Source: an uncultured Gemmatimonadota bacterium (GTDB taxonomy: Bacteria; Gemmatimonadota; Gemmatimonadetes; Gemmatimonadales; Gemmatimonadaceae). Taken from it: a stretch of 25,057 nucleotides of DNA. Below the pieces are notes generated by a model. That model had not been told where the DNA came from. It did not search any database and saw only the letters and a list, made by a program, of their open reading frames with translations. The position numbers and the translations under genes were made by a program. Below are positions 1-8,145 of the stretch, piece by piece. How positions within the stretch are numbered: position 1 is the stretch's first letter; each line of letters starts with the position of its first letter. The stretch is taken from the NCBI GenBank assembly GCA_946479895.1, contig CAMLHT010000016.1, forward strand, positions 1-25,057, in the 5' to 3' direction.

Positions 1-1
1 C

Positions 2-1234
2 CCCGTTTCGCAGCCGGCCCCGACTCTCACGTCGACGCCCATCGCCCCAGCGTACGGAGCTCTCCCGCAGTCCACCCGCCAGCTCGTCGGGATCGAGGAA
101 GGCCAGACGGCGGCGGAGCTGGCCGATGGAATCATCAAGCGTGGTGTTCTCCTCGCCGCGACGGACATCCACATCGAGCCGCTCGAGGAGATCGTTCAGG
201 TCCGGTATCGCGTCGACGGCGTGCTCCAGGATGGCGCCGCCTACCCGAAGGCGCTTCAGGCGGCCCTGATGAGCCGCATCAAGATCCTGTCGGGGCTCGA
301 CATCGCCGAAAGCCGGCTGCCGCAGGACGGCCGCGCGAAGATTCGCATCGAATCGCGCAGCATCGACCTCCGCGTCTCGACGTTCCCGACGGTCCACGGC
401 GAGGACGTGGTGCTGCGCATCCTCGACCGGGGGCGCGTCGCTCTGCAGCTCGACTCACTCGGCATCGACCCGTCCGACGTCGAGCTGCTGCGCGCCGCGC
501 TGCGCAAGCCGTTTGGCCTGATGCCCGTGACGGGTCCGACCGGATCCGGCAAGACGACGACGCTTTATTCCGCCCTGCTCGAGATCACCACGGGCGAGCG
601 ATGCATCATCACGCTCGAGGATCCGGTCGAGTACGAGGTCCAGCAGATCCGGCAGTCGCAGATCAACGTGCGCGCGGGGCTGACCTTCGCATCCGGACTG
701 CGATCGATCCTCCGTCACGACCCGGACATCATCCTGGTCGGCGAGATGCGCGACCAGGAGACGGTGCACATCGCGCTCAGCGCCGCGCTGACCGGCCACC
801 TGGTGCTGACCACGCTGCACACGACGACGGCCGCCGGCGCCATCCCGCGCCTGCTCGACATGGGAGCCGAGCCCTTCATCGTCGCGTCGGCGATCAGCCT
901 CATCGCGTCCCAGCGCCTCGTCCGCGCGCTGTGCCCGGAATGCCGCGCGCCGCTCAACCTCCCGCGGGTGGCCGCCGAACGGTTCAGGCTCGTGGGCGAG
1001 CAGGTTTTCGGTCCGCGGGGTTGCGCGGCATGCCGCCAGACCGGCTATCGCGGCCGCGTCGGGATCTTCGAATTCCTGCCGATCGACGAAGCGATCGTCA
1101 CGTGCATCTACGAGCGGAAGTCCTCCGATGACATTCGGAGAATCTCCGGCCGGCCGACACTCCTCGACGACGGGTTGCGGAAGGTGCGGGCCGGCATCAC
1201 GAGTCTCGATGAAGTCCTGCGGGTGATCGCCTGA
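2..1234 (+). CDS. mshE: MSHA/T2SS-type pilus assembly ATPase, GspE/PulE/MshE family (5' partial)
   Basis: Cytoplasmic hexameric ATPase that powers pilus extension. The reading frame is open from base 2 and has no start codon, so the gene begins outside the window; the GTG at 221 is internal, because upstream residues ATDIHIEP and VRYRVDGVL are conserved GspE core. Visible features are Walker A GPTGSGKTT (lysine codon at 551), the Asp box TLEDPVEYEV, Walker B/RHDPDIILVGEMRD near 710-750, the His box LTTLHT and the CPEC...CAAC zinc motif (near 930-1040). An N-terminal MshEN domain, which binds c-di-GMP in true MshE, would lie upstream and cannot be judged. The stop overlaps the next start (TGATG). 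MshE is preferred over GspE or PilB because of the neighbours; the ATPase family itself is certain. Confidence 0.93.
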   Translation, partial: PVSQPAPTLTSTPIAPAYGALPQSTRQLVGIEEGQTAAELADGIIKRGVLLAATDIHIEPLEEIVQVRYRVDGVLQDGAAYPKALQAALMSRIKILSGLDIAESRLPQDGRAKIRIESRSIDLRVSTFPTVHGEDVVLRILDRGRVALQLDSLGIDPSDVELLRAALRKPFGLMPVTGPTGSGKTTTLYSALLEITTGERCIITLEDPVEYEVQQIRQSQINVRAGLTFASGLRSILRHDPDIILVGEMRDQETVHIALSAALTGHLVLTTLHTTTAAGAIPRLLDMGAEPFIVASAISLIASQRLVRALCPECRAPLNLPRVAAERFRLVGEQVFGPRGCAACRQTGYRGRVGIFEFLPIDEAIVTCIYERKSSDDIRRISGRPTLLDDGLRKVRAGITSLDEVLRVIA

Positions 1235-2460
1235 TGCCGGAGTTCTGGTACAGCGCCCTCACGGAGTCCGGCGCGGTTCGCGAGGGAAACATGTCGGCGC
1301 CGAACGAGAATGCCCTCGCCGACGAGCTCCGCGCCGCCGGCGCGTTTCTCATCAGGACGGAAATCCGGGGCCGGAACAGCCAGGCCGGCCGATCGGCCGT
1401 CCTCACCGATGGCGCGATCGACCGGAAGGACCTCCTCGCGTTTCTGGAGTACGTCGCCGGGTCGTTCGACGTCGGCATCCCCATGCTCGACACGCTCGAC
1501 GACGTCGTGAATCGCCTGCAGTCGAAGAAGCTGAGGAAGATCGTCACCGAGATCCGTTACGCGGTTTCCGAGGAGGGAAAGAGCCTCTCGGCGGCTCTTG
1601 CCGAGCATCCGAAGGCGTTCCCGGAGCTGTACGTCGGAACGATCCGGGCCGGCGAGGCCAGCGGCGAGCTTGGCTACGCGTTGCGCCAGCTCGTCGAGTA
1701 CATGGATTGGCAGGAGAACATCTCTTCCCAGATGAAGCAGGCGACCATGTACCCGGGCATCGTGCTCACGGCCGTGGGCCTTCTGGTCATCGGCCTCCTC
1801 GGCTTCGTCTTTCCGCGCATCACGCCGCTGCTTCGCGTGAACAACATCGAGCTGCCGCTGCCGACCCGCATCATCCTCGCCGTGTCGGGCTTCGTCCACG
1901 ACAAGTGGCTGGTGTGGCTCGTGGGCATCGCGCTCGCGGCCCTCGCGGTCTGGCTCGTTCGCCGGTCGGAGGAGGGCCGCCTCGTGATCGACCGCTTCGT
2001 GCTCCGCCTGCCCATCGTGGGGAACGTCATCCGCGACGTGTACATGGCGCGCATCGTCACCTACCTCAGCCTGTTCTACCGCACCGGCGTCGAGCTCGTC
2101 CTGTCGCTCACCATCGTCGAGCGCATCATCGCCAATCGGGCGGTCGCCCGCGACGTCGCGCGCGCGCGGGAGCTCGTCACGGAAGGCGTTTCGATGGCGG
2201 CCGCGTTCGGCAAGAGCCCGCTCTTCCCCCCGGTCGTCATCCGGTCGATCGCGCTCGGCGAGGCGACCGGCAACCTCGACACGGCGCTCACGCGCGCCAA
2301 GGAGTACTACGAGCGCGAGATTCCCGCGGCCGTGCGGCGCATGATCATCGTGCTCCAGCCGCTGCTCATCGCCTTCATCGGCGCGGTGATCCTCATGGTG
2401 GCTCTCGCGATCGTCCTGCCGATCCTGAACATCTACAACTCGATCGGGATCCGCCGCTGA
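1234..2460 (+). CDS. mshG: Inner-membrane platform protein, GspF/PilC/MshG family
   Basis: A polytopic inner-membrane protein that couples the ATPase to pilin polymerisation. The length of 408 aa is normal for the family. It has the short N-terminal region (MPEFWYSALTESG) and two repeated T2SSF helical domains, the first around residues 70-195 and the second around 275-395. Three hydrophobic segments are clear: MYPGIVLTAVGLLVIGLLGF, WLVWLVGIALAALAVWLV and the C-terminal LLIAFIGAVILMVALAIVLP followed by ILNIYNSIG, the usual end of the family. The start codon overlaps the stop of the ATPase by one base, which implies translational coupling. MshG is named because the gene directly follows the ATPase and precedes MshI-J-K-L-M-like genes. 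Confidence 0.93.
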   Translation: MPEFWYSALTESGAVREGNMSAPNENALADELRAAGAFLIRTEIRGRNSQAGRSAVLTDGAIDRKDLLAFLEYVAGSFDVGIPMLDTLDDVVNRLQSKKLRKIVTEIRYAVSEEGKSLSAALAEHPKAFPELYVGTIRAGEASGELGYALRQLVEYMDWQENISSQMKQATMYPGIVLTAVGLLVIGLLGFVFPRITPLLRVNNIELPLPTRIILAVSGFVHDKWLVWLVGIALAALAVWLVRRSEEGRLVIDRFVLRLPIVGNVIRDVYMARIVTYLSLFYRTGVELVLSLTIVERIIANRAVARDVARARELVTEGVSMAAAFGKSPLFPPVVIRSIALGEATGNLDTALTRAKEYYEREIPAAVRRMIIVLQPLLIAFIGAVILMVALAIVLPILNIYNSIGIRR

Positions 2461-3944
2461 TGGCCGCGCCGCGCAACTTCGCCGCCCTGATCGACCAGGA
2501 CAGCGTGGCCGTCCTCGAGTACCAGCAGGAGAAGGCGGGCTTCCGGCTCGTGGACACCCGCACGCGAAACCGCCGGTTCACGACCCCGGAATCCGCCGCG
2601 GATGCCGTCGTGGAGCTTCTCGCCGAAATGAGCGCGAAGAACTCGACGCTCGCCATCGTGCTCCAGCACTTCGGGACGTTCTTCCACACCCTCGTCATGC
2701 CGCCGGCATCCGACGACGTGCTGCGGCCGGCGATCCTGCGCGAGGTTCAGCGCTCGTTCAACATCGCCGATCCGGCCATCGCGTTCACGACCGGTGAACC
2801 CATCGAGCGGCGTGACGCCGCACGTGCCGGCGGACAGGTCCCGAGGCAGGTCTTCATTGCCGGCGCCCCGAAGTCGGTGATCGAGGCGATCCAGGCGCGC
2901 TTCGCCAGGGAGCGCATCGACGTCGAGGGCATGACGGTCATACCGGAAGTATTCCGGCGCCTCTACGACGCGCTCGACGGCTCGACCGAGGCGACTGCGG
3001 TGCTCGTCTGTCTTCACAACGGCCCCCACGTCGCGTTCTTCGTGAACGGCCGGCTCGAGCTGGCCATCGAGCCGCCTCTCGCGCTCGAAGGCGAGGCGCC
3101 TCTGGACTCGGCGGTCATCATCGACCAGCTCGAGCGTGGCGCGATCTTCCTGCGCCAGCAGGCCCGCGGCACCGTGGCGACTCGCCTGCTCCTTTCCGCG
3201 CCCGCCGCCGACTACGACAACCTCGCCTCGACCATCGAGGCCCGGACCGGAATGCGGGTCGCGGCCCTCGGGCACGGTGTCGGCTCGCCCGAATCCGTGG
3301 TGGCGATGGGCGCCGTGCTCGCCGCCCGTGACACCGACAGGCTCGATCTCTATCCGCGCGCCCCGGCGTTCGACCAGCGGCTGAAGAACGCCATGACCGG
3401 CACCGGCCTGCTCACGACGACACTCGGGGTGGCTGCCGCCGTTGCCGCATTCTGGTGCGCGATGCAGGTCCTGACGGTGCGGCGCCTCCGCGCGGACGTC
3501 GAGCGCCTCCAGGCCCAGGTCGAACAGGCGTCGCCGGCGCTCGCGAAGGCCCGCGAGTCCATCCAGGGCCGGGAGAGGATCGCCGCCATCCGATCGGCGC
3601 TCGCGGGCGCGAACGTCGAGCGCGACGCCGTTGCGCAGCTCATGTCCATGGTGGCTGGCGCCTCACAGCCCGGAACGCGTCTCGACAGCATCGCGATGGT
3701 GCGCGCCGACGAAGGCTTGCGCACGACGCTCTTCGGTCAGTCGACCGGATCCAGCGGCCCCGCGGCGATGAGCGCGGCCACGTCGTACTACCGCAATTTC
3801 AGGAACGGCAGGCGACTGGCCAATCTCGAGTTCTCCAGCGCTTATGTGCCCCGGACTCCCGGCGAAAAGGGCATCGTCCCGCCGGGCGAGGATCTCCGGT
3901 TCACCGTGTCCTTCGTGGCGCCGGTCGGGGGCGCGAAGCCATGA
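2460..3944 (+). CDS. MshI/GspL-like protein: PilM-like domain fused to a PilN-like membrane domain
   Basis: A 494-aa assembly-platform protein. The start at 2460 is chosen because ATG overlaps the MshG stop (ATGA); the frame is open much further upstream, but that part is an arginine-rich shadow of mshG. Residues 1-300 look like a degenerate actin-like PilM/GspL cytoplasmic domain (LIDQDSVAVLEYQ, LPxA-type strand, IIDQLERGAIFLRQQ, SPESVVAMGAVLAA). A single membrane helix follows at about 313-336 (LLTTTLGVAAAVAAFW), then a coiled coil (RRLRADVERLQAQVEQ) and a PilN-like periplasmic end. In the family, PilM/PilN link the ATPase and platform to PilO. Sequence identity to named MshI is likely low, so the name rests on architecture and on gene order. 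Confidence 0.78.
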   Translation: MAAPRNFAALIDQDSVAVLEYQQEKAGFRLVDTRTRNRRFTTPESAADAVVELLAEMSAKNSTLAIVLQHFGTFFHTLVMPPASDDVLRPAILREVQRSFNIADPAIAFTTGEPIERRDAARAGGQVPRQVFIAGAPKSVIEAIQARFARERIDVEGMTVIPEVFRRLYDALDGSTEATAVLVCLHNGPHVAFFVNGRLELAIEPPLALEGEAPLDSAVIIDQLERGAIFLRQQARGTVATRLLLSAPAADYDNLASTIEARTGMRVAALGHGVGSPESVVAMGAVLAARDTDRLDLYPRAPAFDQRLKNAMTGTGLLTTTLGVAAAVAAFWCAMQVLTVRRLRADVERLQAQVEQASPALAKARESIQGRERIAAIRSALAGANVERDAVAQLMSMVAGASQPGTRLDSIAMVRADEGLRTTLFGQSTGSSGPAAMSAATSYYRNFRNGRRLANLEFSSAYVPRTPGEKGIVPPGEDLRFTVSFVAPVGGAKP

Positions 3945-4531
3945 GCTCGAGCGCGCAGGTCGGAGCCTGGGTCCGGTCGAACCCCAATCGGCTGCTGGCC
4001 ATCGGGCTCTCGGTGGCCGTGATCGCCGGGTCGGTCTGGATCGGCGCGAAGGCGAAGACCGCGGCGGCCGAGCTGTCGGGCAAGCGCGCGGCCTGGGAGC
4101 AGACCTCGAATCAGCTCGCGACGGTGCAGCAGCAGTTCCGGGTACCCACGGCGACGGAGTCCGCCGCCCTTCTCGCGGAGTCGAGCCGGATGGGCGCCCT
4201 GGGCGTCCCGCCGGAGGAGAAGTTCAATCTCGTCGAAGCGGTCGGCCGACTCGCCGAGGCGGCAGCCCTGAGGTCCATCCGGGTCAACGCCATGGCGGCG
4301 CCCGACAGCCTCTTCCTCCCTGAGAGGTCCCTGCCCGGAAGTCGAATAAAGTCAGCCGATTACGTCCTTGTGGTCGAGTTCGCCGGGAGTTTCGCCGGGG
4401 CGGTGCAGTTCGTCAGTAGCCTGCCCCCCTCCGTACTCGTTGCCCGCATGAACGCCGGCCAGCGTGGCGGCATGGCGGCTTACTCGATGATCCTCTCGGT
4501 GTACGAGCTCGATGTCACTTCCGGCAACTGA
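3941..4531 (+). CDS. MshJ/PilO/GspM-like inner-membrane alignment protein
   Basis: A 196-aa bitopic protein. ATG at 3941 overlaps the preceding stop (ATGA). It has a short cytoplasmic tail, one membrane helix at about residues 19-36 (LLAIGLSVAVIAGSVWIG), an alpha-helical stretch (AAELSGKRAAWEQTSNQLAT), then an alpha/beta periplasmic domain ending in strands such as YVLVVEFAGSF and YSMILSVYEL. This is the layout of PilO, GspM and MshJ, which pair with the PilN/GspL protein encoded just upstream in the periplasm. There is no catalytic motif. The assignment comes from topology, size and operon position; the primary sequence alone is not diagnostic. Confidence 0.7.
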   Translation: MSSSAQVGAWVRSNPNRLLAIGLSVAVIAGSVWIGAKAKTAAAELSGKRAAWEQTSNQLATVQQQFRVPTATESAALLAESSRMGALGVPPEEKFNLVEAVGRLAEAAALRSIRVNAMAAPDSLFLPERSLPGSRIKSADYVLVVEFAGSFAGAVQFVSSLPPSVLVARMNAGQRGGMAAYSMILSVYELDVTSGN

Positions 4532-5015
4532 TCGAAGCCGCGTCATCCTCGTGAGCGTCACCGCCGTCGCGGCGGTGCTCGGCTTCGCGGCGCTGCGGTC
4601 GGTGAAGAGTGCCATGGCGGTGGCCGCGAAGCCGGTCCCGGCGGCGGACGTCCAGACGCTGACGGCGTTCCTCGGTCCACTCCCGGATTCTTCGAGCTTG
4701 GCCGCTGTCGCGCCCGGCACTATGGTAGGGGTGCGCGATCCCTTCGCAGCATCGGGCTCGCCCGCGAATCCACAGGTACGAAGTGCCGGGGGCATTTCCT
4801 CCCGTCCGAGGATGGTCGGGGACCAGCAGTGGATCGTGTCTTCAATTCTGTTCGAGGATTCCAGGCGATCGGCGATCGTTAACAACGCATGGGTCACGGT
4901 TGGTGATCCGCTCGGCGGAGGAGCACGCCTCACTGCCATCGAGCGCAAGCACGTCATCGTGACCGATGCAAATGGGACGCGGCATGTGGTGCCGCTCCAG
5001 GGTGGTGAGTCGTGA
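4512..5015 (+). CDS. MshK/PilP/GspC-like periplasmic connector protein
   Basis: A 167-aa protein starting at ATG 4512, 20 bases inside the previous gene, so probably translated by coupling. A membrane helix or uncleaved signal is at about residues 10-28 (VILVSVTAVAAVLGFAAL). A linker follows with the RDPF motif that often precedes the HR domain of PilP/GspC. The C-terminal half (WIVSSILFEDSRRSAIVNNAWVTVGD... HVVPL) is a small beta-domain: a SILF strand, an AIVNN strand, V-x-VGD, and a final strand, as in PilP, GspC and MshK. In those families this domain docks onto the N-terminal domains of the secretin, which is the next gene. Naming is by domain pattern and order. Confidence 0.72.
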   Translation: MSLPATDRSRVILVSVTAVAAVLGFAALRSVKSAMAVAAKPVPAADVQTLTAFLGPLPDSSSLAAVAPGTMVGVRDPFAASGSPANPQVRSAGGISSRPRMVGDQQWIVSSILFEDSRRSAIVNNAWVTVGDPLGGGARLTAIERKHVIVTDANGTRHVVPLQGGES

Positions 5016-6715
5016 ATGATGCTTCGAGTCGCTGGGCGGTGACCGCCCGCGGTGTGGCCGCGCTGGCCGCCCTGTGCCTCTCCGCCGCGTGCGCGTCGGC
5101 GCCGCTGCAGCAGCCGGCGCCGTATCAGATCGGCACGACGGTGGCCCCGCCCCCTTCACTGCCGCCGGCGTCGACCGTTCCGACGATCACCGCCTCGCAG
5201 GCCGGCGAGGTGGCCGGCGGACCGCCGAGCATGGCGCCGGTCCAGCCCTCGATCGTGGGCATGCCAAGCACTCGCGTGAGCCTTGCCGCGAACAACGAGG
5301 ACGTCTCGGACGTGATTTCGCGGGTGGCGCGACAGGTCGGCCTGACGGCGATCATCGATCCCGAAGTCCGCGGCCCGGTGACGCGCTCGCTCCAGAACGT
5401 TTCGCTGAGCGACGCGATGCTCAGCCTCGTCGGAAATCAGTACCAGTACCAGGTGCGGAACGGCGCCCTCGTCGTTTCACCGGTGCAGCTCGTCCAGCAC
5501 ACCTACACGGTGGATTACCTCGCGATGTCGCGCATCAGCACCGGCTCGACGGTGGTATCGCGCGGATCGCAGGGAGCCAGCGCGACCTCGAACACCAGCC
5601 TGATCGCGGGAACCACCGGCACGGGCACGGGTGTCAGCTCGACCGCGGGAGGGCTGGTTGCGAGCGGCGCCGACGTCATCCAGTCATCGTCGCAGGCCGA
5701 CGTCTGGGGCGAGCTCACGCAGCAGCTTCAGTCGATCATCTTCGGCAGCGCCAGCGACAGCGTTCGCGGTTCCTCATCCGGGGTCGGTGGAGGCGCTCGC
5801 GCCTTCGATCGCTGCGACGGCCGGGTGTGTCTCCGGATCTCTCCCCTGACGTCGCTGGTCGACGTGACCGCGTCCCCCGAGAAGCAGGACGAGGTGGCGC
5901 GCTACATCGGCCTTTTCTCGGGCGCGATCGGACGGCAGGTCGCCATCAAGGCGCAGGTGGTCGAGGTGGGTCTCGATAGGACGCACAACTTCGGCATCGA
6001 CTGGCAGGCGGTCATCGCTACCGCGAAGCGCTCGGCCACCGTGTCGAACACGCCTGGCACCTTCTCGACGGACCCTGCGTCCACCGTCACGGGAAACGCG
6101 ACGTTCAACCTCGGCTTCGGCAGCTTCACCGTGAAGGCCGTGCTGAACGCCCTCGAGTCGATCGGCGACGTCACGGTCGTCGCGACGCCGTCGACGAATG
6201 CGTTGAACCAGCAGAAGGCCTCCTTCAACGTCACGCGCCAGCAGCAGTTCTTCAACATCACGCGGACTCCGATCGTGTCGCCGACCACGGGCGCACCGAC
6301 CGGACAGTACAACGAGTCGACATCCATCCAGACCGCCACCGTCGGTCTAGTGTTCGACGTGCTGCCGCAGATCTCGGACAAGAACGTGGTCATGATGGCG
6401 ATCCGGCCGTCGCTCACCAGTCTCGTGTCCACGCAGACGGTGGCCGGCGCGAACGGGGGCATCCAGGCGACGCTTCCCGTGATCGACCATCGCGAGACGG
6501 ACACGATGGCGCGAGTCCGCTCCGGCGAGACGATCATGATCGGCGGCCTGATTCAGAAGCAGACCTCGAACACCCGGACCGGCGTTCCGATCCTGATGAG
6601 CCTCCCGGGCCTGGGACGCCTCTTCTCGAAGACCGTCGTCACCGAGCGCACCTCCGAGCTCGTCATCTTCCTCACGCCGGAAATCGTCAGCGGCCAGCCG
6701 CCGGGCGGGCGGTAG
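5012..6715 (+). CDS. mshL: MSHA-type outer-membrane secretin MshL
   Basis: A 567-aa secretin that forms the outer-membrane channel for the pilus. It starts at GTG 5012, which overlaps the upstream TGA (GTGA). The N-terminus is a signal peptide ending LCLSAAC; Cys27 suggests lipidation, though Ser at -3 makes the lipobox imperfect. A Pro-rich linker leads to an STN/N0 domain at about residues 88-158 (VSLAANNEDVSDVISRVARQ). A Ser/Gly/Thr-rich insert follows at about 180-265, and then the secretin domain. Its signature is near the end: VRSGETIMIGGLIQKQ, GVPILMSLPGLGRLFS, ELVIFLTPEIV. The short N-terminal part (no N1/N2/N3 repeats) and the flanking MshI-K and MshM-N genes favour MshL over PilQ or GspD. 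Confidence 0.9.
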   Translation: MNDASSRWAVTARGVAALAALCLSAACASAPLQQPAPYQIGTTVAPPPSLPPASTVPTITASQAGEVAGGPPSMAPVQPSIVGMPSTRVSLAANNEDVSDVISRVARQVGLTAIIDPEVRGPVTRSLQNVSLSDAMLSLVGNQYQYQVRNGALVVSPVQLVQHTYTVDYLAMSRISTGSTVVSRGSQGASATSNTSLIAGTTGTGTGVSSTAGGLVASGADVIQSSSQADVWGELTQQLQSIIFGSASDSVRGSSSGVGGGARAFDRCDGRVCLRISPLTSLVDVTASPEKQDEVARYIGLFSGAIGRQVAIKAQVVEVGLDRTHNFGIDWQAVIATAKRSATVSNTPGTFSTDPASTVTGNATFNLGFGSFTVKAVLNALESIGDVTVVATPSTNALNQQKASFNVTRQQQFFNITRTPIVSPTTGAPTGQYNESTSIQTATVGLVFDVLPQISDKNVVMMAIRPSLTSLVSTQTVAGANGGIQATLPVIDHRETDTMARVRSGETIMIGGLIQKQTSNTRTGVPILMSLPGLGRLFSKTVVTERTSELVIFLTPEIVSGQPPGGR

Positions 6716-6726
6716 AGCCGGAAGCC

Positions 6727-8145
6727 ATGTACGAGAGCTTCTTCGGACTCAACGACAAGCCTTTCGCGCTGACCCCGAACCCGAGGTACGTCTTCTACTC
6801 GCAGCAGTACCGCGAGGCCGAAGGCCAGCTCCTCTACGGGATCAACAATCGCGAGGGATTCATGCTGGTCACCGGGCAGCCCGGCACCGGCAAGACGACG
6901 CTCTGTCGCGACCTGATCGAGAAGCTCGACAAGAACAGGATCCAGTCGGCGCTGATCTTCAATCCGTTCCTCAACGCGCACGAGATGCTCGCCGCGCTGC
7001 TGGGCGAATTCGGGATTTCGGCGGTGCAGCATGCGTCCCGGAAGGAGCTGCTCGACCGGCTCAACCAGTTCCTCCTCACGCAGCTGGTGCTGGGCAAGAG
7101 CTGCGTCGCGATCTTCGACGAGGCGCAGCATCTCTCGACCGAATTCCTCGAGCAGATCCGCGTCCTCTCGAATCTCGAGACCGACCAGGAGAAGCTCCTC
7201 CAGATCATTCTCGTCGGCCAGCCGGAGCTGCTCGACAAGATCCGCACGCCGGGCATGGCGCTGCTCGACCAGCGCGTCTCCATCCGCTGCCGGCTGACCT
7301 ACCTCGACGAGCAGGAGACCGACCGCTACATCCATCACCGGATGAACGTGGCCGGCGCGCGGGGCCAGGTGCGCTTCGACCCGAAGGCGGTCTCCGAGAT
7401 CTACCGCGCGTCGACCGGCGTGCCGCGCCTCATCAACCTCGTCACCGATCGCGCGCTGCTTGCCGCCTACACGGACCAGAGCCGTGACATCTCGCCGGCT
7501 CACGTGAAGAAGGCGGTGCAGTCGCTCCGGGGCGAGGAGCCCGAGATCGCGCGGTCCTCGCAGCAACCGCCGGCAGCGATGGTCCCGCGCTCGCGCCCGA
7601 AGTGGCGCGTCGCCGTCCTCGCGCTGCTGCTGGTGGTGCTCGGCGGCATCACCGCGGCTACCTGGTGGCCACGGACCTCGCCGGAGGAGCAGGCGGAGGC
7701 CCTGTACTGGCGCGGCGCCATGCCGCGCTCCGCCGAAGATGGTGAGAACGCGTTCCGGGAGCTGGTGACGAAGTTCCCCGCTTCCCCTCGCGTTCCTGTC
7801 GCCCTTCTTGGCCTCGCGCAGTACGAGAATGCCCGCGGCAATCGGACGGGGGCTCTCCAGCTGTACCAGCAGGTCATCGACCACTTCCCGAACGATTCGG
7901 CCCGCGCTCGCGCCCTGGTTTTCACGGCGATGGTGCAGCTGGACTCCGGCGATACGGTTTCCGCATGCCGCTCGATCGCCGCGACGGACTCGCTCGCCGT
8001 CTCGGATCGCTTTCTCGTTTCGCGCATGGAGCAGATCGGCGCGATCTGCCCTCGTCCCGAAGTGGCGCCGGCAGGTACGCCGACGGACACGGTTCATGGC
8101 GCTGACACGGCCAGCAACGTGGTTCGGCCCGGGGTGACGCGATGA
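6727..8145 (+). CDS. mshM: MshM/ExeA-like AAA+ ATPase with membrane anchor and TPR periplasmic domain
   Basis: A 472-aa protein with ATG at 6727, preceded by GGAAG and 11 bases after mshL. Residues 1-270 are an ExeA-type AAA+ module: the family start YESFFGLNDKPFALTPNPR, Walker A GQPGTGKTT (50-58), Walker B CVAIFDEAQHL (126-136), sensor SNLET and arginine-bearing GVPRLINLVTDRALLAAY. One membrane helix lies at 293-315 (VAVLALLLVVLGGITAATWW). The periplasmic end (about 320-445) holds TPR or YbgF-like repeats (NAFRELVTKFPASPRVPVAL, ALQLYQQVIDHFPNDS). ExeA uses a peptidoglycan-binding domain here and Vibrio MshM is shorter, so the TPR tail is unusual. The likely role is ATP-dependent insertion or assembly of the secretin across the cell wall. 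Confidence 0.85.
   Translation: MYESFFGLNDKPFALTPNPRYVFYSQQYREAEGQLLYGINNREGFMLVTGQPGTGKTTLCRDLIEKLDKNRIQSALIFNPFLNAHEMLAALLGEFGISAVQHASRKELLDRLNQFLLTQLVLGKSCVAIFDEAQHLSTEFLEQIRVLSNLETDQEKLLQIILVGQPELLDKIRTPGMALLDQRVSIRCRLTYLDEQETDRYIHHRMNVAGARGQVRFDPKAVSEIYRASTGVPRLINLVTDRALLAAYTDQSRDISPAHVKKAVQSLRGEEPEIARSSQQPPAAMVPRSRPKWRVAVLALLLVVLGGITAATWWPRTSPEEQAEALYWRGAMPRSAEDGENAFRELVTKFPASPRVPVALLGLAQYENARGNRTGALQLYQQVIDHFPNDSARARALVFTAMVQLDSGDTVSACRSIAATDSLAVSDRFLVSRMEQIGAICPRPEVAPAGTPTDTVHGADTASNVVRPGVTR

Noticed and set aside
1707..2459. N-terminal extension of the MshI-like frame
   Set aside because: Arg/His/Gly-rich shadow of mshG; the real start at 2460 overlaps the mshG stop and begins a PilM-like domain.
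6553..8097. Long minus-strand open frame (514 codons) opposite mshL/mshM
   Set aside because: Arg/Glu/Leu-rich, no family motif; it mirrors the codon structure of the clearly real ATPase gene on the plus strand.
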